In this document: positions 57,548-64,000 of the stretch, in pieces
Layout of the letters: each line of letters begins with the position of its first letter
Position numbering within the stretch: position 1 is the stretch's first letter
DNA from: Pararoseomonas sp. SCSIO 73927
GTDB lineage: Bacteria; Pseudomonadota; Alphaproteobacteria; Acetobacterales; Acetobacteraceae
Length of the DNA: 64,000 nt
NCBI RefSeq assembly: GCF_037040815.1
Contig: NZ_CP146232.1
Coordinates: 1,544,501-1,608,500 of the forward strand
Reading direction: 5' to 3'
The notes under the pieces: generated by a model
The model's input: only the letters and a program-made list of their open reading frames with translations
What the model was told of the DNA's origin: nothing
Databases searched by the model: none
Position numbers and translations under genes: made by a program

Positions 57548-58770
57548 GCGGCGGCGAGCGCTCCGGCGTCGGTCAGGCGGTTGAGGAGGGCAGGGGCGTC
57601 CACGGACGGGTGGGCGGCCTGCAGCGCCGCCGCGTCCACCTCCCGCCGGGCGAGGAGCCAGCCGGCCGCCTCGGCCTCTGGCGGGGTGAGGGGCAGGGTG
57701 GCGGTTGGCGTCTTCAGCACCCATTCCGCGCCGCGCCGCACGGGCTTTGCCCCCGGCGCCAGCACGCGGAAGCCGGGCCCCTCGGAAACGCCGCCCGAGG
57801 GAGCCTCCGCCGCCGGCGCCAGGCCGCGGAAGCCGAGCAGGTCCACGCCGCCCCGGTGGTAGCGCGCCTCCGCCACGTGGCGCGCCAGCACCTGCAGCAC
57901 CGCCGGGTCCCGCGCCAGCTCCGCCATCCGCTGCCCGAGCTGCGCGGCGCGGGTGGTCAGCGCGAACCCCGCCGCCGCCGTGCCGTCCTGCCGCGGCAGG
58001 GGCGCGCGGAACATCGGGTCCTGGATGGCGCGCTCGGCCAGCATGTTCGCCAGATCCACCCCGATCGGGGCGTGCACGCCGTAGGCGACGTGGACGGAGG
58101 ACGGCCCCTCCGCCAGCGCGTCGTGGTACCAGCCGCGCGGCAGGTAGAGCAGGTCGCCCGCTTTCAGCAGCACCTTCTCCCGGATGGTGCCCCGCGCCCG
58201 CTCGTGATGCGCCTGCCCAAGGCCGCGGAAGGCCGGGTGCGGGATCGGGTACTCCGCCCGCCCGGACCAGATATTCCAGGTCTTCTCCCCCTCCACCTGC
58301 ACCGCCCAGACGTCGTGCGTGTCGAAGTGGGTGGGGAAGGCCTTGTGGGCCTGGAAGGAGATGTAGACATTCGCCTGGGCGCGCCCGAGCCCCGCCTCCT
58401 CCAACGCCTCGCTCACCGAGGCGAGGCCGGGGGTGAGGCTGTCCACGTCGTTCATCACCACGGAGGCCCCGCGCCCCACCCATTCCCGCAGCCGGCGCGA
58501 ATCCGGCTGCATGACGGGCGCGTTGTCGCGGTTGGTAGCGCGGACGCAGTAGGCCTCGGGCGGCACGGGCTGCCCGTCCATCTGCAGCTTCAGGGACTGG
58601 GCGGACCAGTTGTGCGTCTGGTTCAGCAGCCGGTCGATCCCGGACCAGGACAGCACGCCCGCGAACTTCGCGGCCCCGCCCCGAATGTGGAGCGGCTGCT
58701 TGTCGTGGAACTCCGCGAAGAACCGCTGCGGGTCCATCGGGGCGAGCAGGTCGGCGAGGGTGAGGGCCAT
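57544..58770 (-). CDS. JmjC/cupin-fold protein hydroxylase (ribosomal oxygenase-like)
   Basis: 408 aa. Fe(II)/2-oxoglutarate site: THFDTHD (His and Asp ligands) and a second His in SVHVAYGVHAP; KTWNIWSGR and LYLPRGWYHDAL are family features. The C-terminal part has a winged-helix-like region as in E. coli RoxA, which hydroxylates an Arg of a ribosomal protein. Substrate here not known. ATG at 58770; the longer frame upstream enters non-coding DNA and repeat R6. Confidence 0.87.
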   Translation of the reverse strand: MALTLADLLAPMDPQRFFAEFHDKQPLHIRGGAAKFAGVLSWSGIDRLLNQTHNWSAQSLKLQMDGQPVPPEAYCVRATNRDNAPVMQPDSRRLREWVGRGASVVMNDVDSLTPGLASVSEALEEAGLGRAQANVYISFQAHKAFPTHFDTHDVWAVQVEGEKTWNIWSGRAEYPIPHPAFRGLGQAHHERARGTIREKVLLKAGDLLYLPRGWYHDALAEGPSSVHVAYGVHAPIGVDLANMLAERAIQDPMFRAPLPRQDGTAAAGFALTTRAAQLGQRMAELARDPAVLQVLARHVAEARYHRGGVDLLGFRGLAPAAEAPSGGVSEGPGFRVLAPGAKPVRRGAEWVLKTPTATLPLTPPEAEAAGWLLARREVDAAALQAAHPSVDAPALLNRLTDAGALAAA

Positions 58771-58863
58771 GGCACGGCCAAAATAGGGCGGAACGACCCG
58801 GGGCGGAACGGGCGGCGGTGTTACGGTCGCGGCTTCGTTGCGGCGGGTGGGTGCCGGTGGCCT
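58771..58863. promoter_or_regulatory. Promoter region of the JmjC-OmpA gene pair
   Basis: Between repeat R6 and the ATG at 58770. Probably holds the promoter for both genes; no clear -35/-10 boxes identified. Confidence 0.35.
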
Positions 58864-59120
58864 CCAGGGGCGCTGCCCCTGGAACCCCGCCGGGGTGGCA
58901 ACGGCCACCCCGGACCCGCGATCGGGCTGCCGCGGACGCAGTGATCAAAGGGCGGTGCCGAAGGCTTTTCAACGCCGTGTCGGACCGGGCCGCCGCGTCC
59001 GTCGCCTGAGGTCATCGACCTCAGGCGCACCTCCAACGCAGCCTTCCGCGGCAGCCCCCTAGAAGAAGATGAGAGGGGGTCCAGGGGGAGAGAATTCTTT
59101 CTCTCCCCCTGGGGCCGCCC
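58864..59120 (+). repeat. Structured intergenic repeat copy R6 (subfamily A)
   Basis: Between two minus-strand genes. Hairpin 1 (CCAGGGGC/GCCCCTGG), hairpin 2 (GGGGTGGC/GCCACCCC), GGCTGCCGCGG with CCGCGGCAGCC, central hairpin (GCCTGAGGTC ATC GACCTCAGGC), linker GAAGAAGATGAGAGGGGGT, terminal hairpin (CCAGGGGGAGAGAATT/TTCTCTCCCCCTGG split by C). It is the closest relative of R4 and serves as its intact reference. Confidence 0.86.
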
Positions 59121-59123
59121 GCG

Positions 59124-60167
59124 CTACCCCGCCACCTGCCGCGCCCAGGCCGTCCCCACCCCGTCCGCGCCCGAGGGCAGGGGGCCGGATGGCCGGTCCA
59201 TCCAGGCCAGCACGTCCCCGATCACGGTCGGCGCCTGCAGGTCCCGCAGGGGCATGTGGTGGATGCCGCTGTAGTAGGCGATCCGCACCGGGGCGCCGGG
59301 GGAGAAGCGTTCCAGCAGCGCGCGGGTGGCCACCGGCGGCACGAGCTGGTCCCGGGCGCCGTAGACGAGGAGGACGGGGGGCGTGCCCGGCCCGAGGCGT
59401 GGCGCGGCGGCCAAGGCCTCGTCCATCAGATCCACCAGCCCCTTGGTGGTGTCCACGCGGGTTTCCCGGATGGTCAGGGGGTCGCGGGCCATGCGGCGCA
59501 GGGCGTCCATGTTGTCCGTGGGCACGATCCCCGGCACGCCGGAGGAGACGGCGACGCGCGGCACGGTGTGGGCGAGGAGGTCGAGCAGCCCGACCATGAT
59601 CCCGGGCATCGTCACCCGGCCCCAGACGGCGGGGGCGAGCAGCACGTAGCCGTCGGCCGCGGGCGGGACGGGGCGGGTGGCGGCCAGCAGCAGCACGGCA
59701 CCGCCCATGCTCTCGCCGAGGAGGAAGACGGGGATGCCGGGGTGCCGGGCCCGCAGCAGGCGGGCAGCGGCGGCGGCGTCCTCGGCCAGGGTCTCGGCGC
59801 CGGGCCAGACGCCACGGTGCGGCGCGCCCCCGAAGCCGCGCTGGTCGTAGGCGTAGACGGCAAGGCCGGCCTTGTTCAGGGCCGGGGCCGGTTCCGTCAT
59901 GAAGTTCCGGCTGTCGTTGAAGCCGTGCAGGCAGAGGAGGACGGCGCGGGGCGGCGCTTCCGGCAGCCAGGCGCGCATCGGCAGCCGCGCACCGTCCGCC
60001 ATGACCAGCGCTTCCCCGGCCAGGGCGGGGTCGGCCAGCGCCGGGCCGGCGGGGATGATTTGGGGAGTGCAGCCCCCGGCGCAGAGGGCCAGCGGCAGGG
60101 CGAGGAGGGCGCGGCGGGACGGACGGACGGGCATCGCCCGCCATGTGGCGTCGCGGCCAGCGGCCAT
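59124..60167 (-). CDS. Alpha/beta hydrolase lipoprotein (lysophospholipase-like)
   Basis: 347 aa. Serine hydrolase: LCLHGFNDSRNF oxyanion region, nucleophile in LLGESMGG, Asp in VYGARDQLVPP and His in GIHHMPLRD. Lipoprotein signal RPSRRALLALPLALCAGGC with an Arg pair before it. ATG at 60167 is preferred for its strong GGAGGGGAGGGGG and TGATG coupling; an internal ATG at 60134 gives a more typical signal length. It follows the GT2 gene. Confidence 0.86.
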   Translation of the reverse strand: MAAGRDATWRAMPVRPSRRALLALPLALCAGGCTPQIIPAGPALADPALAGEALVMADGARLPMRAWLPEAPPRAVLLCLHGFNDSRNFMTEPAPALNKAGLAVYAYDQRGFGGAPHRGVWPGAETLAEDAAAAARLLRARHPGIPVFLLGESMGGAVLLLAATRPVPPAADGYVLLAPAVWGRVTMPGIMVGLLDLLAHTVPRVAVSSGVPGIVPTDNMDALRRMARDPLTIRETRVDTTKGLVDLMDEALAAAPRLGPGTPPVLLVYGARDQLVPPVATRALLERFSPGAPVRIAYYSGIHHMPLRDLQAPTVIGDVLAWMDRPSGPLPSGADGVGTAWARQVAG

Positions 60168-60949
60168 CAGCCCCCTCCCCTCCACCCCGTCTTCCGGCGC
60201 AGCCGCCGGGCGGCGAGGAGAGGCAGCCGGGCCAGGAAGCCGAAGACCAGCCGCGTGTGCATCCCCGTCAGCAGCAGGTTGTCCCGCCCGTAGCGGAAGT
60301 GGGAGACGCCGCCCTGCTCGGGGGTGAAGTAGCGCACCTCGGCGATCAGGTTCCGCACGGGCACGCCGCGCCAGGCCAGGCGCACCACCGCCTCGGCGTC
60401 GAAATCGTAGCGGCGCATGAAGGGGGTGCGGCGCATGATGCGCAGCAGCGGCGCGATGGGGTAGACGCGGAAGCCGCAGAGGCTGTCCGCGATCGCCTCC
60501 CCGCCGCGGCTGCACCACAGCGTCTCCAGCCCCGCCCACCAGTTGGAGACGCGGCGGCCCCGCACGCGCAACCGCGGCGCCTCCGGCCCGAAGACCGGGC
60601 GGCCGAGGATCATCGCCTCCGGGTGGGCCGCGCTCTCGGCCATGAAGTCGGGGATGCGGTCGGCGGGGTGCTGGCCGTCGGCGTCCACCGTCAGCGCATG
60701 GGTGAAGCCCTCGGCCGAGGCGGCCTCCAGCGCGTCGCGGATGGCCGCGCCCTTGCCGCCGTTGCGCGGCCGCTCGATCAGGCGGAAGCCCGGGTCCCGG
60801 ATGGCCCGCAGCGGCTCGGCCGAGCCGTCCGTGCTGCCGTCCACCACCACCCACACCACCGGCCAGGCCGCGCGCGCGGCCGCCACGGTCTCCGCCAGGC
60901 GCGGGCCGGTGTCGAAGCTGGGGATGACGACGAGGTGCGTGCGGTTCAA
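60167..60949 (-). CDS. GT2 family glycosyltransferase
   Basis: 260 aa. GT-A fold: VVIPSFDTG, VVDGSTDGS (Asp), ERPRNGGKGAAIRDAL and metal-binding VDADGQHP. Dolichyl-phosphate mannosyltransferase-like. A GT2 gene beside an acyltransferase is a feature of aryl-polyene clusters (ApeJ-type), but here the set is several kb from the ketosynthase. Confidence 0.9.
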   Translation of the reverse strand: MNRTHLVVIPSFDTGPRLAETVAAARAAWPVVWVVVDGSTDGSAEPLRAIRDPGFRLIERPRNGGKGAAIRDALEAASAEGFTHALTVDADGQHPADRIPDFMAESAAHPEAMILGRPVFGPEAPRLRVRGRRVSNWWAGLETLWCSRGGEAIADSLCGFRVYPIAPLLRIMRRTPFMRRYDFDAEAVVRLAWRGVPVRNLIAEVRYFTPEQGGVSHFRYGRDNLLLTGMHTRLVFGFLARLPLLAARRLRRKTGWRGGG

Positions 60950-60959
60950 AGGCGGGAGC

Positions 60960-61766
60960 TCAACGCAGCGCGGTTCCCAGCCGGGCGGCCATTCCCCGGC
61001 GCAGCCCCTCCGCGAAGGCCTCCGCCCCGCCGGTCACCGTCACCCTTTCCCCAAGCCGCACGCGGTAGCGCAGCGGGAAGGCCGGGCGGCGCCAGAAGGG
61101 CCACTCCTTGCCGAGGTAGCGCGTGTTGCTCTCGATCAGCACGGGCTGCACCGGCGCCCCGGCGCGGCGGGCGATGAGGGCGAAGCCCGGGTGGAAGGGT
61201 CCCAGCCGCCCGTCCCGGCCACGCGTGCCCTCCGGGAAGACCAGCAGGTTGGCGCCGCCGCGCAGCGCCTCCGTCGCGCGCCGGATCACGGAGAGGCCGC
61301 CGGAATTCGGGAGGTAGCCCCCCAGCCGCCCGCCGCCGAGCATCGGGTTCCGCTCCAGCCCCGCCTTCATGATGCACACCGTGTCCGGCACGCGGGAGAC
61401 GACGAGCATCACGTCGATCATGGACAGGTGGTTGGGCACGAGGACGACGCCGCGCGCGCCGCGCAGGCGGTCGAGCTCCGCGAGGTCGAAATGCGCGAGG
61501 CCCGACCGCTCCATCAGCCGCAGCAGCATCCGGAAGCCCCGCGCGATGGCGCGGCGGCCGAAGCCGCCCCCCCGCCCGGCCGGCAGCACCGCCCGGATCG
61601 CCAGAGCGGCCAGGCCCCAGCCGAGGTAGGAGACCCCGAAGACCGCCAGCACGCCCCAGAAAGCCAGCACGTCGAGCGGCCGGCGCGCGCGGTCCGGCGG
61701 GGGCAGCGGCGGCAGGGTGTCCGCCACGGGTGCGGCGGGATGCGGCGACGGCAAGCGGTTCCCCAA
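60960..61766 (-). CDS. PlsC-type 1-acylglycerol-3-phosphate acyltransferase family
   Basis: 268 aa from a TTG at 61766; a GTG at 61727 (255 aa) is an equal alternative, and neither has a good ribosome site. Membrane helix LAFWGVLAVFGVSYLGWGLA, catalytic HX4D at His113-Asp118 (NHLSMID), FPEGTRG (177-183). Transfers acyl chains to a lipid acceptor. 10 bp before the GT2 gene. Confidence 0.9.
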   Translation of the reverse strand: MGNRLPSPHPAAPVADTLPPLPPPDRARRPLDVLAFWGVLAVFGVSYLGWGLAALAIRAVLPAGRGGGFGRRAIARGFRMLLRLMERSGLAHFDLAELDRLRGARGVVLVPNHLSMIDVMLVVSRVPDTVCIMKAGLERNPMLGGGRLGGYLPNSGGLSVIRRATEALRGGANLLVFPEGTRGRDGRLGPFHPGFALIARRAGAPVQPVLIESNTRYLGKEWPFWRRPAFPLRYRVRLGERVTVTGGAEAFAEGLRRGMAARLGTALR

Positions 61767-62089
61767 TCCGGACGACGGGGGCCGTTGCGGCCCCGCTCCT
61801 CGTTCGGTTGGCGGCAGGATACACGGGAACGGGGGCGGCGCCCTAGGCCCTCTCGCCCCCTTGGGGGCACGGGACCCTCATTCCCCCGGGAAGCGGCAGG
61901 ATCGTCGTGCCGGTTCCAGCCCCCGGCGGGCGCGGCCGCCCGGTTCCGGGCCCGCGGATCCGGCCCCCACCCCCCGGCAGGCGGCGGAGCAGCGGCCCCG
62001 CCGCCTGCCGGGGCCGGATTGACCCGTCGCACGAGGTGTATAGAGCTTCCCCGTCCCGCCGCCGGGACCCCCCAAGGAAAGGATCCGCC
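61767..62089. promoter_or_regulatory. 323-bp divergent intergenic region
   Basis: Separates the acyltransferase gene (minus) and the dehydrogenase gene (plus) and carries both promoters. Contains a dyad (CGCCCCCTTGGGGGCACGG, about 61855-61873) and another GC-rich dyad (CCCGCCGCCTGCCGGGGC). AAGGAAAGGA precedes the ATG at 62090. No ORF or R-family copy. Confidence 0.4.
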
Positions 62090-63007
62090 ATGCGCGCCTG
62101 CTTCGTCGATGCCGGGGGCGCCCTGGCCGATGTGATGGAACGGCTCCACCGGCCGGGGGACATTCCCGTGGCGATCCACCGCAACCCCGACGTGACGCCG
62201 GACGAGCTGCCCGGCGTGCTGGACGGCGCCGAGATCGCCATCATCGACCACACCAACTTCCCGACCGCCATCGCCAAGCGGTGCGCCGGACTGAAGCACG
62301 TGGTCTTCCTCGGCACCGGCGCGCGCAGCTACATGAACCCGGAGGAGCTGGAGGCCGAGTGCGGCATCCAGCTCCACCTCATCCGCGGCTACGGCGACAC
62401 CGCGGTGGCGGAGATGTCCTTCGCCCTGATGTGGGCCGCCGCCAAGGGCCTGGCCTACATGGACCGCGGCATCCGCGCCGGCCGCTGGGACCGCACGGAC
62501 GGCATGGAGCTGACGGGCAAGACCGTCGGCCTCATCGGCTACGGCGGCATCGGGGCGGAGATGGCACGCCTGTGCCGCGGCGCCGGCATGAAGGTCCTGG
62601 CCTGGAACCGAACCCCGCGCGAGGCCGAGGGCGTGACCTTCACCGACCTCGACACCCTGCTGGCCGAGAGCCACGTCGTCTCCCTGCACCTGCTGCTGAG
62701 CGACGAGACGCGCGGCTTCCTCTCGGCCGAGCGCATCGCGAAGATCCGCCCCGGCGCCATCTTCATCAACACCGCCCGCGGCGCCATCACGGACGAGGCC
62801 GCCCTGGCCGCCGCGGTGGAGAGCGGCGCGCTCCGCCATATCGGCCTGGACGTTTACGCCGAGGAGCCACTGCCCGCCGGGCACTTCCTCTCAAAGGTGG
62901 AGAACGCGACGCTGGCGGCCCACTCCGCCTTCCGCACGCCGGAAGCCAGCGACAACCTGATCGAGGCGTCGCTGGAGCATTGCCGGCGGATCGCGCGGGA
63001 GGGGTGA
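62090..63007 (+). CDS. D-2-hydroxyacid dehydrogenase family protein
   Basis: 305 aa, NAD-dependent. Rossmann motif GYGGIG (150-155), catalytic Arg230 (NTARG), Glu259 (AEEPLP) and His278 (AHSAFRT). Substrate not decidable (glyoxylate/hydroxypyruvate reductase or phosphoglycerate type). ATG at 62090 has AAGGAAAGGA upstream; earlier in-frame starts lie in non-coding DNA. Confidence 0.93.
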   Translation: MRACFVDAGGALADVMERLHRPGDIPVAIHRNPDVTPDELPGVLDGAEIAIIDHTNFPTAIAKRCAGLKHVVFLGTGARSYMNPEELEAECGIQLHLIRGYGDTAVAEMSFALMWAAAKGLAYMDRGIRAGRWDRTDGMELTGKTVGLIGYGGIGAEMARLCRGAGMKVLAWNRTPREAEGVTFTDLDTLLAESHVVSLHLLLSDETRGFLSAERIAKIRPGAIFINTARGAITDEAALAAAVESGALRHIGLDVYAEEPLPAGHFLSKVENATLAAHSAFRTPEASDNLIEASLEHCRRIAREG

Positions 63008-63008
63008 G

Positions 63009-63247
63009 GCCAAGGGGCTCCGCCCCCTGGACCCCCGCCAGGAGCCTGAGGCTCCTGGACCTGCATCTGGCTGCCGCCACGTCGTCCTGACACGGGGTTG
63101 CGGCGTGATCCGCCCGGTTCTGCTTTTGCAGTCGCCTCGGCTCGACGAGCCGAGGCGCACCGTCAACCGGGTAAGACCAACTTGAAAAAGAAGATGATGG
63201 TGAGGGGTCCGGGGAGAGGAAGAATTCCTTCTTCCTCTCCCCGGGAC
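63009..63247 (+). repeat. Structured intergenic repeat copy R7 (subfamily B)
   Basis: Between two plus-strand genes. Hairpin 1 (CAAGGGGC/GCCCCCTGG), hairpin 2 (AGGAGCCT/AGGCTCCT), central hairpin (GCCTCGGCTC GAC GAGCCGAGGC), shared AAAAAGAAGATGATGGTGAG, terminal hairpin (CCGGGGAGAGGAAGAATT/TTCTTCCTCTCCCCGG). Right half of the long-range stem missing, as in R1 and R3. Confidence 0.83.
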
Positions 63248-63279
63248 AGACCGCCACCGCAGGAAGAGGACCGGAACCC

Positions 63280-64000
63280 ATGACACGCCACGTCGCGGTG
63301 ATCGGTGCGGGCGTCGAGGGCGCGGCGAGCGCCATCGAGCTGCTCCGCGCCGGCCACCGCGTGACGATCCTGGAGCCGGGCACGCCGGGCGGCGAGCAGG
63401 CGGCGAGCTTCGGCAACGCGGGGTGGCTCTCCTCCCACTCCGTGCTGCCGCCGAGCGCGCCGGGGCTGTGGAGGAAGGTGCCGGGTTTCCTGTCCGATCC
63501 GCTGGGGCCGCTGGCGGTGCGGTGGGGGTATCTGCCGCGCGCCCTGCCGTGGCTGCTGCGCTACCTGGCCGCGGGATCGACCGAGGAGAAACTGCTGCGG
63601 ATCGCGCGGGCGCTGCGGCCCCTGCTGAAGGACAGCGCCGTGCTGCACACGCACCTGGCGGGCGAGGCGGGGGTGCCGGAGCTGATCGAGCACCGGGGGC
63701 TGATGAACGCCTGGCATTCCCGCGCGGGATTCGAGGCGGAAGCGATGGGCTGGCGCATCCGGCGGCAGGTCGGGATCGCGTGGCGGGAGATCGAGGGCGA
63801 GGCGCTGCGGGAGATCGAGCCGGACCTGGACCCGGCCTACACCTTCGCGGTGCTGGTGGAGGAGGCGGGGCGGTGCCTCTCTCCGGGGCGCTACGTCGCG
63901 GCGCTGGTGGCGCATGCGCAGGCGCAGGGGGCGGCGCTGCGGAAGGTGGCGGCCACAGGGCTGCGGCTGGAAGGGCGCGTGCTGCGGGGCGTCGCGCTCT
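63280..64000 (+). CDS. FAD-dependent oxidoreductase (DadA-like), 3'-truncated
   Basis: First 240 residues of a D-amino-acid dehydrogenase-like flavoprotein, running off the window. Start ATG at 63280 with AGGAAGAGGA upstream. FAD motif VAVIGAGVEGAASAIELL (GxGxxG), LEPGTPGGEQAASFGNAG and SAGW-like GWLSSHSVLP. Likely oxidises a D-amino acid or related amine; follows the dehydrogenase gene after R7. Confidence 0.9.
   Translation, partial: MTRHVAVIGAGVEGAASAIELLRAGHRVTILEPGTPGGEQAASFGNAGWLSSHSVLPPSAPGLWRKVPGFLSDPLGPLAVRWGYLPRALPWLLRYLAAGSTEEKLLRIARALRPLLKDSAVLHTHLAGEAGVPELIEHRGLMNAWHSRAGFEAEAMGWRIRRQVGIAWREIEGEALREIEPDLDPAYTFAVLVEEAGRCLSPGRYVAALVAHAQAQGAALRKVAATGLRLEGRVLRGVAL

Noticed and set aside
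57478..58944. Long plus-strand frame across the JmjC gene
   Set aside because: Antisense shadow without domains; the minus-strand frame carries the iron ligands.
56684..58972. 762-codon minus frame around the OmpA-like gene
   Set aside because: Upstream part is a shadow of the JmjC gene; signal peptide and coupling place the start at 57547.
59124..60854. 576-codon minus frame extending the hydrolase into the glycosyltransferase
   Set aside because: The extension is the GT2 gene in the wrong frame; a strong ribosome site and TGATG coupling fix the start at 60167.
1..64000. tRNA or rRNA genes
   Set aside because: No cloverleaf with conserved TTCGA-type arms or rRNA signature noticed; hairpins found belong to the repeat family or dyads. 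A covariance-model scan was not possible.

Overview
The window is very GC-rich, with dense genes and start/stop overlaps throughout. Gene content (PQQ-dependent sugar dehydrogenase, queuosine synthase QueC, a GapR/DUF2312 protein on the phage, HWE-family histidine kinase, bactofilin) suggests an alphaproteobacterium, most likely an Acetobacteraceae/Roseomonas-like organism. The genus is an inference; there is no rRNA or tRNA to anchor it.

Layout. 1-11185 is host chromosome: a 5'-truncated sensor kinase, glutathione S-transferase, DapA-family lyase, Maf, glutathione peroxidase, sugar dehydrogenase, thioredoxin, QueC, a Nudix hydrolase, then a ketoreductase / dehydratase / chain-length-factor set of the aryl-polyene (APE) type. 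11186-52089 is a complete-looking Mu-like transposable prophage of 40,904 bp. It begins with TG and ends with CA, is flanked by a 5-bp target duplication (TCTCC), and carries arrays of 22-bp sites at both ends. 52090-64000 is host again: the ketosynthase that belongs with the APE-type set, a PfkB-family kinase, bactofilin, a small lipoprotein, an ACT-like protein, an OmpA-like protein with a proline-rich tail, a JmjC/cupin oxygenase, an alpha/beta hydrolase lipoprotein, a GT2 glycosyltransferase, a PlsC-type acyltransferase, a 2-hydroxyacid dehydrogenase and the start of an FAD oxidoreductase.

Prophage logic. The regulatory end is at the right. A CI/LexA-type (S24) repressor reads rightward and overlaps a secreted moron gene. 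Leftward come Ner-like, ParB-like, small early genes, MuA transposase, MuB ATPase, a GapR-like protein, DUF2786, DUF4326, DUF5131, GemA-like and a Mor-like activator. Then come lysis genes, terminase, an Acb2/Tad1-type anti-CBASS protein, portal, a head protein fused to a PBECR2-like nuclease, protease, capsid, a contractile tail with a -1 frameshift at the tail chaperone, baseplate, tail spike/fibre genes and a DNA adenine methylase at the far end.

Most notable non-gene signal. Host DNA contains seven copies (R1-R7) of a 230-270 bp intergenic element built from four hairpins whose two arms change together between copies, so structure rather than sequence is kept. It falls into two subfamilies. 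One copy, R4, is the exact insertion target of the prophage: its last hairpin is split between the two prophage junctions. No copy lies inside the 40.9-kb prophage.
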